A stretch of 61,991 nucleotides of DNA from Streptomyces globisporus (lineage in GTDB: Bacteria > Actinomycetota > Actinomycetes > Streptomycetales > Streptomycetaceae), in NCBI RefSeq assembly GCF_003501885.1, contig NZ_QWFA01000006.1, positions 36,162 to 98,152 on the forward strand, read 5' to 3'. Positions 1 through 8,719 of this stretch are shown here, piece after piece. Both the position numbers and the translations under genes were made by a program. The number at the start of each line of letters is the position of its first letter. Position 1 is the stretch's first letter. The notes beneath the pieces are model-generated. The model did not search any database. It saw only the letters and a program-made list of their open reading frames with translations, and was not told where the DNA came from.

Positions 1-27
1 GCGCCCCGGGCCGGAAGCCCGGGGCGC
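1..27. terminator. GC-rich hairpin at left window edge
   Basis: Two perfect 10-base arms (GCGCCCCGGG and CCCGGGGCGC) enclose a 7-base loop. This is the usual form of a Streptomyces factor-independent terminator. Sequence to the left is not available, so its orientation is unknown, and the reading frame described next may run through it. Confidence 0.5.
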
Positions 28-191
28 CGCGCAGGCATGCGCCGGTCGTGCGGATCAGCCTGGGGCAGTTCGCCGCGGCCGATGGCGCGGATGCGGTCGA
101 TCTGCACCTGAGCGGCGTGCCGCGCCTTCACGGAGCCGCGGTTCTGTTCGGCGAGCCCCTTCGACGCGGTGCCGGCCGCGGCCACTTCCAC
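1..191 (-). CDS. Partial CDS, hypothetical protein
   Basis: The minus-strand frame from a GTG at 191 towards the window edge has about 90% G/C at third codon positions, as expected for a Streptomyces gene, and has no stop inside the window. The visible peptide includes GLAEQNRGSVKARHAAQVQ, a charged, probably helical stretch. I do not recognise the family. A second GTG at 185 is equally possible, and neither has a clear ribosome binding site. The hairpin at 1-27 suggests the gene may end just beyond the edge. Frames on the other strand are less convincing. Confidence 0.4.
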   Translation of the reverse strand, partial: MEVAAAGTASKGLAEQNRGSVKARHAAQVQIDRIRAIGRGELPQADPHDRRMPARRPGLPARG

Positions 192-203
192 GTCGCCGAG
201 TGA

Positions 204-420
204 ATTATGACTCTCTGGGCAACTTAGTTGCTCTGCTTGGGATTTGACATGATTCCTGGGCTTGTTAAGCGACAGTATGGACACAGTCGTGTGGCAGCTG
301 TATGTACGTTCAGGTAAAGGGTCAACCTGACTTGACCCGTTCCTTATCTGTGGCTTACTTTCCGGCTTGCTTGGCTGAAAGTTGGCGGCCCTGAAACAGG
401 GCCCGGGGAGGGGAAACACA
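204..420. promoter_or_regulatory. AT-richer intergenic region with inverted repeat
   Basis: This gap lies between the minus-strand frame and the DUF805 gene and is clearly AT-richer than its surroundings. A perfect inverted repeat, GGGTCAA and TTGACCC with a 6-base spacer (319-338), sits about 80 bases before the DUF805 start and could be an operator. A purine-rich ribosome binding site (about 404-412) precedes the ATG at 421. Confidence 0.4.
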
Positions 421-777
421 ATGAACTGGTACCTGGCCGTACTCAAGAACTACGCAGGCTTCAGCGGACGCGCGCGCCGCAAGGAGTACTGGATGTTCAC
501 GCTCATCAACTTCGTCATCAGCCTGGTGCTCACGCTCATCGGCAGCGCGATCGGCGCGGAGTTCATCTCCTACATCTACTCCGTCGCGGTGATCATCCCC
601 GCGCTCGCCGTCGCCGTCCGCCGTCTGCACGACACCGGCCGCTCCGGCTGGTGGCTGCTGATCGCGCTCGTGCCGCTGGTCGGCGCCATCGTCCTGATCG
701 TGTTCCTCGCCTCCGAGGGCAAGCCGGAGACGAACGAGCACGGCGTCAACCCGAAGCTGTCTCCGCAGGCCATCTGA
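421..777 (+). CDS. DUF805 family membrane protein
   Basis: A 118-residue integral membrane protein of unknown function. The N-terminus MNWYLAVLKNYAGFSGRARR and the motif KEYWMF followed by hydrophobic helices are typical of DUF805 (YhaH-like) proteins. The Arg-Arg-Leu-His-Asp-Thr-Gly-Arg-Ser turn between helices, followed by WWLLIALVPLVG, is the other family hallmark. Three to four membrane segments cover most of the chain. The ATG at 421 is chosen because GGGGAGGGG lies just upstream and because the upstream in-frame ATG at 382 would add residues unlike the family. It appears monocistronic. Confidence 0.85.
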   Translation: MNWYLAVLKNYAGFSGRARRKEYWMFTLINFVISLVLTLIGSAIGAEFISYIYSVAVIIPALAVAVRRLHDTGRSGWWLLIALVPLVGAIVLIVFLASEGKPETNEHGVNPKLSPQAI

Positions 778-868
778 TCCACCGCTCCGGTCCGTCCGGA
801 GCATCCCTCGGGCCGGGCGCGGCACTTGCCGCCCCGGCCCTAGGTGTGTCCGGGGCAGCGCGTCGGGC

Positions 869-1702
869 TCAGTCCGGCTGGTGCTCCGGGCCGCCGAAGT
901 CCGGGCTGGTGAAGTCGGGGCTGGTGAAGGTCGGCCGGGGTCCGGCCGCCGGGCCGTCGTCCGGGCCCGAGAAGTCCGGCCTGCTGTACCCGACCTTCGG
1001 GATGCGGTTGGGCGAGCGGTGCGGGGTCCGCGCGGCGGGCCCCGCGGTGGGGTCGGCCAGGGCGTCCCGGAAGAACGGGAGGATGCCGCGCTCCAGCAGG
1101 GCGTGGCGCCACGCCTCCCTGGCCCGCGCGACCTCCTCCGGAAGCTCCTGTTCCTCCTCCTCGGCGGCCAGGGACGTCGCGCCGTTGCGCAGGGCGGTGA
1201 CGAGCAGTCCGACGGCGGCGACCAGGATCGCCGCGGCGGCGACGCAGGCGAAGAACCACCCGGCCGTGACCATGGAGCGGCCGAAGGTCAGCGACGGGCT
1301 GACCGCCTTCAGCAGATAGCCGACGAGCAGGAAGATGAGCGCCGCGGTACCGGCCAGCAGCGGGGTCAGGACCGTGATGACCGCGCCTATGCCGGCACCC
1401 GATCCGGCCGAGGTGCTCTGCGGTCCGTCCAGGCCCGGCAGCCCGTCGGCTCCTTCGGCTCCTTCGGCGCTCTGCGCCCGGCGCAGTTCGCCGCGGGCCT
1501 TGACGTAGTGCTCGTACTCGGTGGCCGCGGCCGCGGTGATCAGCGCCGTGGCGCCGAGCGCCATGGTGCGCAGCTGTTCGGTGTTGAGCCGGTCCCCGAC
1601 GCCCTCCAGGTCCGGGCGTTCATGAGCGTGACGCAGTGCGTCGCCCAGGATCCGCTCGTACTCGGGTCCGTCCTCGGCCAGCAGGTGCGGAGCGCTTGTC
1701 AT
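869..1702 (-). CDS. Hypothetical membrane protein
   Basis: A protein of about 277 residues with an alpha-helical soluble N-terminal part, two adjacent hydrophobic segments (around VLTPLLAGTAALIFLLVGYL and GWFFACVAAAAILVAAVGLL), then an acidic helical stretch and a Pro/Gly/Asp-rich tail with repeated SPDF/GPDF-like steps. I do not recognise the family. The ATG at 1702 is preferred because GGGGG lies 6 bases upstream; the in-frame ATG at 1708 is an alternative. It is transcribed away from the metallophosphatase terminator and has no obvious operon partner. Confidence 0.7.
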   Translation of the reverse strand: MTSAPHLLAEDGPEYERILGDALRHAHERPDLEGVGDRLNTEQLRTMALGATALITAAAATEYEHYVKARGELRRAQSAEGAEGADGLPGLDGPQSTSAGSGAGIGAVITVLTPLLAGTAALIFLLVGYLLKAVSPSLTFGRSMVTAGWFFACVAAAAILVAAVGLLVTALRNGATSLAAEEEEQELPEEVARAREAWRHALLERGILPFFRDALADPTAGPAARTPHRSPNRIPKVGYSRPDFSGPDDGPAAGPRPTFTSPDFTSPDFGGPEHQPD

Positions 1703-1839
1703 CTGCATCCCCCGATGCTCCGTCGGTGCCCGGCTGCCCGCGTGAACCGGGCGATCGGGCGGAAACGGAGGAGAGCCTGCCACTGATAGGCCGATGGTAG
1801 AGCGCTCACGGCAAAGGGTGACAGGGTGTTTCCAGAATT

Positions 1840-1857
1840 GGGCCCGGTGACGGGCCC
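1840..1857 (-). terminator. Hairpin downstream of metallophosphatase
   Basis: GGGCCCG and CGGGCCC pair around a GTGA tetraloop, about 55 bases beyond the stop of the minus-strand phosphatase gene. Confidence 0.5.
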
Positions 1858-1911
1858 TGCGATCGGCGAGGTCGGCGCGGGCTGAACCCGAAGCGCCTTC
1901 CCCGCCGACGG

Positions 1912-3093
1912 TCAGTCATGCAGCGGGAGTTGGACCACCAGCAGCTTTCCGGCCATGGTCACTCCGCCGTCCATGGCGATGGCGAGGCCGTCCGCGTACA
2001 CGTGCGGACCGTTGATCACGGGGCCCGCGCCGTCCTCGCCCTCCTCCGTTCCGACCTCGCCCAGGAGGTACGGAATGGGGCTGTGACCATGGACGACGCG
2101 CTGTCCGCCGTACGTCGTCAGCAGCTCGCGCACCGCCTGGGAGCCGCCCTCGTCGCGGAAGGCGAACCGCTTGGTGAGCTTGCGGAAAAGGTCCCAGCAC
2201 TCGTCGGCGTCGTTACGCGTGAGAATGGCTGTGATCGTGTCGTTGACGTCCTCGATGGTGGACCCGTAGTCGAGGTAGGCCGTCGTGTCGGAGTGCATCA
2301 GCAGATGCCCGTCCTCCTCGACGACCGCGTCGAGCCGGGACATCCACTGGAGGTGGACGTCCTGGAGGCGCTCCATGTCGGTCTTCTGCCCGCCGTTGAG
2401 CAACCAGGCCGCCTGGAAGGTGGCGGTGCCCGCCCCGGAGTTGACGGGGGTGTCGGCGAACCGCTTGGCGCCGATCAGCAGCAGTTCGTGGTTGCCCATC
2501 AGGGCCTTGCAGTAGCCGCCGGCCGCCGCCGCCTCGGCCGAGAGTCGCATGACGAGGTCGATGACCCCGATGCCGTCGGGGCCGCGGTCGGTGAAGTCGC
2601 CGAGGAACCACAGCCGGGCGTTGCCCGCGGCCCAGTTGCCGTCGGCGTCGATGAGGCCCTGTTCGCCGAGGGCTGCCAGCAGCTCGTCCAGGTAGCCGTG
2701 GACGTCGCCGACGACGAAGAGCGGGCCGCGGCCGTCGTCGGACGCGGGGCGAGGCTCGGCGACCGTCTGCACCTGCACCGTGTCGCCGCGGCGGATCACC
2801 GGGAGGTCCCGCTCGGTAGGGGTGTAGCCCTCCGGCTGCTCGTCGCCCACGACGGCGTTTCCGGGGTGCGGCGGGCGGGGCGGTGCGGGGGTGTGCGGCG
2901 GGACGGACGCGGCGGTGGGCGGCATGGGTGCGCCCGGTGCCGGGGGATGCGGATCCTGCGCATGCGGCGGCACCGAGGAAGGGGGCGCCCCCTGAGCCTG
3001 CGGTGGCACGGGTGTCTGCGCGTACGGCGGAACCCGGAAGTCACGCAACGTCGCCGTCCGCACCACGGGTTCCTGACCGGCCCCCTGAGTCAT
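1912..3093 (-). CDS. Metallophosphoesterase (calcineurin-like)
   Basis: A 393-residue cytoplasmic serine/threonine-phosphatase-like metalloenzyme. A proline-rich, probably disordered N-terminal region of about 100 residues precedes the catalytic domain. All two-metal signatures are visible in order: GDVHGYLDEL, GDFTDRGPD, GNHELLL, then later histidines in LLMHSDT and VVHGHSP. This order is that of the PPP phosphatase / diadenosine tetraphosphatase superfamily; the physiological substrate cannot be told from sequence. The ATG at 3093 is chosen because GGAGGGG lies 5 bases upstream. The upstream frame to 3234 codes for an arginine-rich, non-conserved stretch and is left out. Confidence 0.85.
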   Translation of the reverse strand: MTQGAGQEPVVRTATLRDFRVPPYAQTPVPPQAQGAPPSSVPPHAQDPHPPAPGAPMPPTAASVPPHTPAPPRPPHPGNAVVGDEQPEGYTPTERDLPVIRRGDTVQVQTVAEPRPASDDGRGPLFVVGDVHGYLDELLAALGEQGLIDADGNWAAGNARLWFLGDFTDRGPDGIGVIDLVMRLSAEAAAAGGYCKALMGNHELLLIGAKRFADTPVNSGAGTATFQAAWLLNGGQKTDMERLQDVHLQWMSRLDAVVEEDGHLLMHSDTTAYLDYGSTIEDVNDTITAILTRNDADECWDLFRKLTKRFAFRDEGGSQAVRELLTTYGGQRVVHGHSPIPYLLGEVGTEEGEDGAGPVINGPHVYADGLAIAMDGGVTMAGKLLVVQLPLHD

Positions 3094-3267
3094 CGACCCC
3101 TCCACCACCGTCGCGCCGCCGTACACCTGACGGGCCCTGCCTGGTAGAGGTGGTCCGCGGTGTCGTGCGCCCATCATAGGAATGCGGATCGATCTGTGTG
3201 ACGCACCAGGGGTGGTGAATCCGGGCGCACGCACGGTTCACCGGCCGATTGGTCCGAAAAGAGACGA

Positions 3268-4380
3268 TCAATCCCCGCTGGGGGAGCGCGGCGCGCTGAC
3301 CGTGGTGCGCGGTGGGCGGCGTTGCGAGGAGGTCCGGACGATGAGCTCCGTCGGTATGACCTGCTCCACGGGACCGTCGTGCTCGACCCCTTCGATGGCG
3401 TCGATGAGGAGCTGGACGACGGCCGTGCCGATCCGGCGGGGCTTCAGCGAGAGCGTCGTGATGGGCGGCTCGGTGGCCGCGTACACGGTCGACTCGCTGC
3501 AGCAGACGAGCAGCAGGTCCTCGGGGACGCGCAGCCCGTAGCGGCGGGCCGCCGCGAGGAGGTCGGTCCCGTTGGGGTCGAAGAGTCCGTAGACCGCGTC
3601 GGGGCGGTCCGGGCGGGCGAGCAGCCGGTCGGCTGCGACCGCCCCCGCGCAGGGGTCGTGGGCCGGGTAGGACTCGTAGACGGGATCCTGGCCGACCCGC
3701 TCGCACCAGTGGAGGTAGGCGGTGGTGGAGAGCCGGGTGTACGTGTCGGTGGTGTTGCCGGTCAGCAGGCCGATGCGGCGGGCGCCGGCGGCGGCGAGAT
3801 GGTCGAGGAGGTCGAGCACGGCGGCCCGGTGGTCGTTGTCGACCCAGGCGGTGACGGGGAGCGTCCCGGCCGGGCGGCCGTCGGAGACGACGGGCAGTCC
3901 CTGGCGGACGAGTTCGGTGACGACCGGGTCCTGGTCGGAGGGGTCGATGACGACGGTTCCGTCGAGCGCGACGTTCGACCAGACGTCGTGCCGGGAGGTG
4001 GCGGGGAGGATGACGAGGGCGTAGCCGCGGGCCAGCGCCGCGGAGGTCGCGGCTCTCGCCATCTCCGCGAAGTACGCGAATTCGGTGAAGGTGAAAGGTT
4101 CATTCCCGTACGTGGTCACGGTCAGGCCGATCAGCCCCGACTTGCCCGTACGGAGGGTTCGGGCCGCGGCGGACGGGCGGTAGCCCAGGCGCTCGGCGAC
4201 CTCGCGGACATGGCGGCGGGTGGCGTCCGGGAGCCTGCCCTTGCCGTTGAGTGCGTCGGAGACGGTCGTGATCGAGACTCCGGCCGCGGCGGCCACGTCA
4301 CGGATCCCCGCCCGTCCCGGCCGGCCGCTGCGCCGGGGGGTCTCCGTCCGGCTCACCTGGTGCTTCCCTGCTGCTGTCAT
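3268..4380 (-). CDS. LacI-family transcriptional regulator
   Basis: A DNA-binding repressor of about 370 residues. An N-terminal LacI helix-turn-helix (RDVAAAAGVSITTVSDALNG, then RLPDATRRHVREVAERLGYRPS) is followed by a periplasmic-binding-protein-like effector domain. The C-terminal part ends in a conserved segment with TTLSLKPRRIGTAVVQLLID. Effector probably a sugar or related small molecule, by family only. The ATG at 4380 gives the usual length of basic residues before the HTH; an in-frame start at 4446 is possible. It faces away from the aminotransferase gene and may autoregulate from the 405-base gap between them. Confidence 0.88.
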   Translation of the reverse strand: MTAAGKHQVSRTETPRRSGRPGRAGIRDVAAAAGVSITTVSDALNGKGRLPDATRRHVREVAERLGYRPSAAARTLRTGKSGLIGLTVTTYGNEPFTFTEFAYFAEMARAATSAALARGYALVILPATSRHDVWSNVALDGTVVIDPSDQDPVVTELVRQGLPVVSDGRPAGTLPVTAWVDNDHRAAVLDLLDHLAAAGARRIGLLTGNTTDTYTRLSTTAYLHWCERVGQDPVYESYPAHDPCAGAVAADRLLARPDRPDAVYGLFDPNGTDLLAAARRYGLRVPEDLLLVCCSESTVYAATEPPITTLSLKPRRIGTAVVQLLIDAIEGVEHDGPVEQVIPTELIVRTSSQRRPPRTTVSAPRSPSGD

Positions 4381-4785
4381 GGCGAGCCGATAGTAGGGCT
4401 CCGAGGGGTGGTCGGTCCGGTCGCATATGCGCACGTTGACAGGCACGTTTCTGCAAGGTCACGACCCATCAAATTTCTTCCAATGCAAGGCAGTTGAAGG
4501 CTACTGCATGCATGTGTCAGGTAGGGAAGGGTGGCAGCCTGCTGAATGCGCGATGTCTCGAAGAGGTCTCAACTCACCACTTCGGGGGACGCGCGCCACG
4601 GCGTGAGCCACCGGCGCGCGCCGGAACAGGAAGCGCTCCCCCTGGCGGAGCCCTCGGGTCGGCCCCGGCGGAGGTCCCATTCCCGGGCACTGCGGTCGAT
4701 TTCCCGCCCGGGCCATTCGCAGCGGGGCCCAATCCTCATAGGGTGTGCAGTATTGCTGTGAACGGACGGTCGAGGAGGACCTGCG
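4381..4785. promoter_or_regulatory. Divergent intergenic region lacI / aminotransferase
   Basis: 405 bases without a convincing gene. GGAAGCGCTCCC at 4629-4640 is an imperfect palindrome with the CG-centred core typical of LacI-family operators. TAGGGT near 4739 is a candidate -10 for the aminotransferase, whose ribosome binding site GAGGAGG is at 4772-4778. All assignments are by inspection only. Confidence 0.35.
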
Positions 4786-5865
4786 GTGAGCGAGACGAGC
4801 CCCAAGCTGCGCGCCGAGCTGGACGGCGTTCCCGCCTATGTGCCGGGCAAGCCTGCGGCGGCCGGCGGACCGGTCGCGTACAAGCTGTCCTCCAACGAGA
4901 ATCCCTATCCGCCGCTGCCGGGTGTCCTGGAGTCGGCGCTCGCCGCCGCGGGGAACTTCAACCGCTACCCGGACATGGCGTGCACCGGCCTGATGAACGA
5001 GCTGGCCGAGCGTTTCGGTGTGCCGCTTTCGCACCTCGCCACCGGAACGGGGTCGGTGGGGGTGGCCCAGCAGCTGCTCCAGGCCACCTCGGGCCCCGGT
5101 GACGAGGTCATCTACGCCTGGCGGTCCTTCGAGGCGTACCCGATCATCACCCAGGTCAGCGGTGCGACCTCGGTCAAGGTGCCGTTGACCGAGGGGGATG
5201 TGCACGACCTCGACGCGATGGCGGAGGCGATCACCGACCGGACCCGGCTGATCTTCGTCTGCAACCCGAACAACCCCACCGGCACAGTGGTGCGCCGAGC
5301 CGAGCTGGAACGGTTCCTCGACCGGGTGCCGAGCGATGTGCTGGTGGTGCTGGACGAGGCGTACAAGGAGTTCATCCGCGACGCCGACGTGCCCGACGGC
5401 ATCGAGATCTACCGTGACCGGCCCAATGTGGCCGTGCTGCGGACCTTCTCCAAGGCGTACGGCCTGGCCGGACTGCGGGTCGGGTTCGCCGTGGCGCACG
5501 AGCCGGTGGCCGCGGCGCTGCGCAAGACCGCCGTCCCCTTCGGCGTGAGCCAGCTCGCCCAGGACGCGGCGGTGGCCTCGCTCCGCGCGGAGGACGAGCT
5601 GCTGGGCCGGGTCGGTTCGCTGGTCGGCGAGCGCGCCCGGGTGAGCGCGGAACTGGCGCGCCAGGGCTGGACGGTGCCGGAGTCGCACGCGAACTTCGTC
5701 TGGCTGCGGCTCGGCGAGCGGACCCTCGACTTCGCGGGGGCCTGTGAGCGGGCCGGTGTGGTCGTCCGCCCGTTCGCGGGCGAGGGCGTACGGGTCACGA
5801 TCGGCGAGACCGAGGGCAACGACCTGTTCCTCAAGGCGGCGGAGGCGTTCCGCGCGGAGCTGTAG
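4786..5865 (+). CDS. hisC: Histidinol-phosphate / aromatic aminotransferase
   Basis: A 359-residue PLP-dependent fold-type I aminotransferase. It shows the substrate/cofactor motif SSNENP near residue 35, the CNPNNPTGT motif, the LDEAYKEF aspartate, and the Schiff-base lysine in [11 protein letters not shown] (Lys223). It interconverts histidinol phosphate and imidazole-acetol phosphate, or phenylalanine/tyrosine and their keto acids. It is not in a his cluster, and Streptomyces usually carries a separate hisC in its his operon, so the aromatic-type role is at least as likely. The GTG start at 4786 has GAGGAGG 7 bases upstream. A strong terminator follows. Confidence 0.88.
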   Translation: MSETSPKLRAELDGVPAYVPGKPAAAGGPVAYKLSSNENPYPPLPGVLESALAAAGNFNRYPDMACTGLMNELAERFGVPLSHLATGTGSVGVAQQLLQATSGPGDEVIYAWRSFEAYPIITQVSGATSVKVPLTEGDVHDLDAMAEAITDRTRLIFVCNPNNPTGTVVRRAELERFLDRVPSDVLVVLDEAYKEFIRDADVPDGIEIYRDRPNVAVLRTFSKAYGLAGLRVGFAVAHEPVAAALRKTAVPFGVSQLAQDAAVASLRAEDELLGRVGSLVGERARVSAELARQGWTVPESHANFVWLRLGERTLDFAGACERAGVVVRPFAGEGVRVTIGETEGNDLFLKAAEAFRAEL

Positions 5866-5877
5866 GGCTTTGGCCGT

Positions 5878-5912
5878 GGGCCCCGGACCTCGTCGATCGA
5901 GGTCCGGGGCCC
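5878..5912 (+). terminator. Terminator after aminotransferase gene
   Basis: A perfect 15-base-pair hairpin (arms 5878-5892 and 5898-5912, 5-base loop) begins 12 bases after the stop. It separates the aminotransferase from the cyd genes. Confidence 0.85.
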
Positions 5913-5994
5913 TTTGCGTGCGGCGGAGACCCGGCGGCGCGGTGCGGGAACCGAAAAGGGGTACCCCCGGCGAAGGCTCCGAAAGTGTGTGCGC

Positions 5995-6000
5995 CATAAT
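5995..6000 (+). promoter_or_regulatory. Candidate cydA -10 box
   Basis: CATAAT lies 11 bases before the Rex operator, so a repressor bound there would overlap the transcription start. No convincing -35 is seen. Confidence 0.4.
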
Positions 6001-6010
6001 TGCTTGTGAA

Positions 6011-6026
6011 TGTGAACGCGTTCACA
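6011..6026. promoter_or_regulatory. Rex operator (ROP) upstream of cydA
   Basis: TGTGAACGCGTTCACA is a perfect palindrome and an exact match to the Rex operator known for Streptomyces cydA promoters. Rex is a redox repressor that leaves DNA when NADH/NAD+ rises, so the bd oxidase is induced under oxygen limitation. It lies about 85 bases before the cydA start, within an extended repeat (TTGTGAA immediately to the left). Confidence 0.92.
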
Positions 6027-6111
6027 AGCGTGCCCTGCTTTCTCCCGTAATCGGGGGAATCAAGGGGGCATAGTGCCGGTGTGACCACGGCGATGTAAGG
6101 AGACTGACGAC

Positions 6112-7623
6112 GTGGACCTAGCTCTGGCGCCGGAGACCCTGGCGCGATGGCAGTTCGGCATCACCACCGTCTACCACTTCCTCTTCGTCCCTCTGACGAT
6201 CTCGCTCGCCGCGCTCACCGCCGGCCTGCAGACCGCGTGGGTGCGGACGGAGAAGGAGAAGTACCTCAGGGCGACCAAGTTCTGGGGCAAGCTGTTCCTG
6301 ATCAACATCGCCATGGGCGTCGTCACGGGCATCGTCCAGGAGTTCCAGTTCGGCATGAACTGGTCCGACTACTCCCGCTTCGTCGGCGACATCTTCGGCG
6401 CTCCGCTCGCCTTCGAGGCGCTGATCGCCTTCTTCTTCGAGTCCACCTTCATCGGTCTGTGGATCTTCGGCTGGGACAAGCTGCCGAAGAAGATCCACCT
6501 GGCCTGCATGTGGATGGTCTCGATCGGCACGATCCTCTCCGCCTACTTCATCCTGGCCGCCAACTCCTGGATGCAGCACCCGGTCGGCTACCGGATCAAC
6601 GAGGAGCGCGGCCGCGCCGAGCTCACCGACTTCTGGCGGGTGCTCACCCAGGACACCGCGGTCACCCAGTTCTTCCACACCATCACGGCGGCGTTCCTGG
6701 TCGGCGGGGCCTTCATGGTCGGTATCGCCGCGTTCCACCTGGCGCGCAAGAAGCACATCCCGGTGATGCGGACCTCGCTGCGGCTGGGGCTGATCACCGT
6801 CGTGGTCGCCGGACTGCTCACCGCCGTCAGCGGCGACAGCCTCGCCAAGGTCATGTTCCGGCAGCAGCCGATGAAGATGGCCGCCGCCGAGGCCCTGTGG
6901 GACGGCCAGGAGCGGGCGCCCTTCTCGATATTCGCGTACGGGGACGTCAGCGAGGGCCACAACTCCGTGGAGATCTCGCTGCCCGGGGTGCTGTCCTTCC
7001 TCGCCAACAACGACCCGAACTCCTATGTCCCGGGCATCAACGACATCAACAAGGAGTCGCAGGAGAAGTACGGGCCCGGCGACTACCGGCCCAACATCCC
7101 GGTCGCGTTCTGGAGCTTCCGGTGGATGATCGGCTTCGGGATGGCCTCCTTCGGCCTCGGCCTCCTGGGGCTCTGGCTGACCCGGAAGAAGTTCCTGCTG
7201 CCACCGGCGCTGCGGACCGGTGAGGACGAGGTGCCGCATCTGGTCCTGTTCCGGAACAAGGCGCTGAGCCCGAGGCTCACCAAGCTCTACTGGCTCGTCG
7301 CGCTCTGGACGCTGCTCTTCCCGCTGATCGCCAACTCCTGGGGCTGGATCTTCACCGAGATGGGCCGCCAGCCGTGGGTGGTCTACGGAGTGCTGGAGAC
7401 GCGTGCCGGGGTGTCCCCCGGTGTCTCGCAGGGCGAGGTCATCACCTCGATGACCGTCTTCACGCTGCTCTACGCGGTGCTCGCCGTGATCGAGGTGAAG
7501 CTGCTCGTGAAGTACATCAAGGCCGGGCCGCCGGAACTCACCGAGGACGACCTCAACCCGCCCACGAAGATCGGCGGCCACGACGAAGACGACGCCGACC
7601 GGCCGATGGCCTTCTCGTACTGA
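6112..7623 (+). CDS. cydA: Cytochrome bd ubiquinol/menaquinol oxidase subunit I
   Basis: A 503-residue polytopic membrane subunit of the high-affinity bd terminal oxidase; it binds haems b558, b595 and d and oxidises quinol. Family ligands visible: a histidine in TTVYHFLFVP (His22), a histidine in QFFHTITAAFLVGG (His189) and a methionine in FRWMIGFGMASFG (Met339). Length fits the short Q-loop class usual in Gram-positives. The GTG start has AAGGAGA upstream. The stop is 16 bases from cydB, consistent with one transcript under the Rex operator. Confidence 0.96.
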   Translation: MDLALAPETLARWQFGITTVYHFLFVPLTISLAALTAGLQTAWVRTEKEKYLRATKFWGKLFLINIAMGVVTGIVQEFQFGMNWSDYSRFVGDIFGAPLAFEALIAFFFESTFIGLWIFGWDKLPKKIHLACMWMVSIGTILSAYFILAANSWMQHPVGYRINEERGRAELTDFWRVLTQDTAVTQFFHTITAAFLVGGAFMVGIAAFHLARKKHIPVMRTSLRLGLITVVVAGLLTAVSGDSLAKVMFRQQPMKMAAAEALWDGQERAPFSIFAYGDVSEGHNSVEISLPGVLSFLANNDPNSYVPGINDINKESQEKYGPGDYRPNIPVAFWSFRWMIGFGMASFGLGLLGLWLTRKKFLLPPALRTGEDEVPHLVLFRNKALSPRLTKLYWLVALWTLLFPLIANSWGWIFTEMGRQPWVVYGVLETRAGVSPGVSQGEVITSMTVFTLLYAVLAVIEVKLLVKYIKAGPPELTEDDLNPPTKIGGHDEDDADRPMAFSY

Positions 7624-7639
7624 GCACAGGAGCTGAGAG

Positions 7640-8641
7640 ATGGAACTCCACGACGTCTGGTTCGTGCTCATCGCCGTCCTCTGGACCGGCTACTTCTTCC
7701 TGGAGGGGTTCGACTTCGGTATCGGGGTCCTCACCAAACTGCTGGCCCGTGACCGCAAGGAGAAGCGGGTCCTGATCAACACGATCGGGCCCGTCTGGGA
7801 CGGCAACGAGGTCTGGCTGCTCAGCGCGGGCGGCGCGACCTTCGCCGCCTTCCCCGAGTGGTACGCCACCCTCTTCTCCGGCTTCTATCTGCCGCTGCTG
7901 ATCATCCTGTTCTGCCTGATCGTGCGCGGTGTCGCCTTCGAGTACCGCGCCAAGCGGCCCGAGGAGCGGTGGCAGACGAACTGGGAGACCGCGATCTTCT
8001 GGACCTCCCTGATCCCCGCCGTGCTGTGGGGCGTGGCGTTCGGGAACATCGTCCGGGGCGTGAAGATCGACGCCGACATGGAGTACGTCGGCAACTTCTG
8101 GGACCTCCTCAACCCGTACGCGATCCTCGGCGGGCTCGTCACGCTCACCCTCTTCACCTTCCACGGGGCGGTGTTCGCCGGCCTCAAGACGGCGGGCGAC
8201 ATCCGGGTCAGGGCCCGCGCCCTGGCGCTGAAGCTGGGGCCCGTCACCGCGCTCCTCGCGCTGGGCTTCCTGCTCTGGACCCAGGCCGACAACGGGGACG
8301 GCTGGAGCCTGGGGGCCCTGATCGTGGCGGTGGTGTCGCTGCTGGCCGCGATCGGAGCCGTCGCCAAGGGACGTGAGGGCTGGTCGTTCGCGTTCTCGGG
8401 CGTGACCATCGCGGCCGCGGTCGCGATGCTCTTCCTGACGCTGTTCCCGAACGTCATGCCGTCCTCGCTGAACGATGCCTGGAACCTCACGGTCACCAAC
8501 GCCTCGTCCAGCCCGTACACGCTCAAGATCATGACCTGGTGCGCGGGTATCGCCACGCCCGTCGTGCTGCTCTACCAGAGCTGGACCTACTGGGTCTTCC
8601 GCAAGCGCATCGGCACCCACCACATCGCTGACGCGCACTGA
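7640..8641 (+). CDS. cydB: Cytochrome bd oxidase subunit II
   Basis: A 333-residue integral membrane partner of CydA. It begins MELHDVWFVLIAVLWTGYFF and contains the family segment FFLEGFDFGIG and the GPVWDGNEVWL motif near residue 50. Eight or so hydrophobic segments cover the chain. AGGAG precedes the ATG at 7640. It follows cydA closely; a strong hairpin lies between it and cydCD. Confidence 0.96.
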   Translation: MELHDVWFVLIAVLWTGYFFLEGFDFGIGVLTKLLARDRKEKRVLINTIGPVWDGNEVWLLSAGGATFAAFPEWYATLFSGFYLPLLIILFCLIVRGVAFEYRAKRPEERWQTNWETAIFWTSLIPAVLWGVAFGNIVRGVKIDADMEYVGNFWDLLNPYAILGGLVTLTLFTFHGAVFAGLKTAGDIRVRARALALKLGPVTALLALGFLLWTQADNGDGWSLGALIVAVVSLLAAIGAVAKGREGWSFAFSGVTIAAAVAMLFLTLFPNVMPSSLNDAWNLTVTNASSSPYTLKIMTWCAGIATPVVLLYQSWTYWVFRKRIGTHHIADAH

Positions 8642-8648
8642 CTCCAGT

Positions 8649-8684
8649 GAGCTGCCGCGAGCCCCGCGAGGCTCGCGGCAGCTC
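8649..8684 (+). terminator. Hairpin between cydB and cydCD
   Basis: 15-base arms (8649-8663 and 8670-8684) pair perfectly around a 6-base loop, 7 bases after the cydB stop. There is no long T tract. It may attenuate read-through into cydCD or protect the cydAB message. Confidence 0.7.
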
Positions 8685-8719
8685 CCGATCCCGCAGAGCT
8701 CACCGACCCCGCCGGGGGG

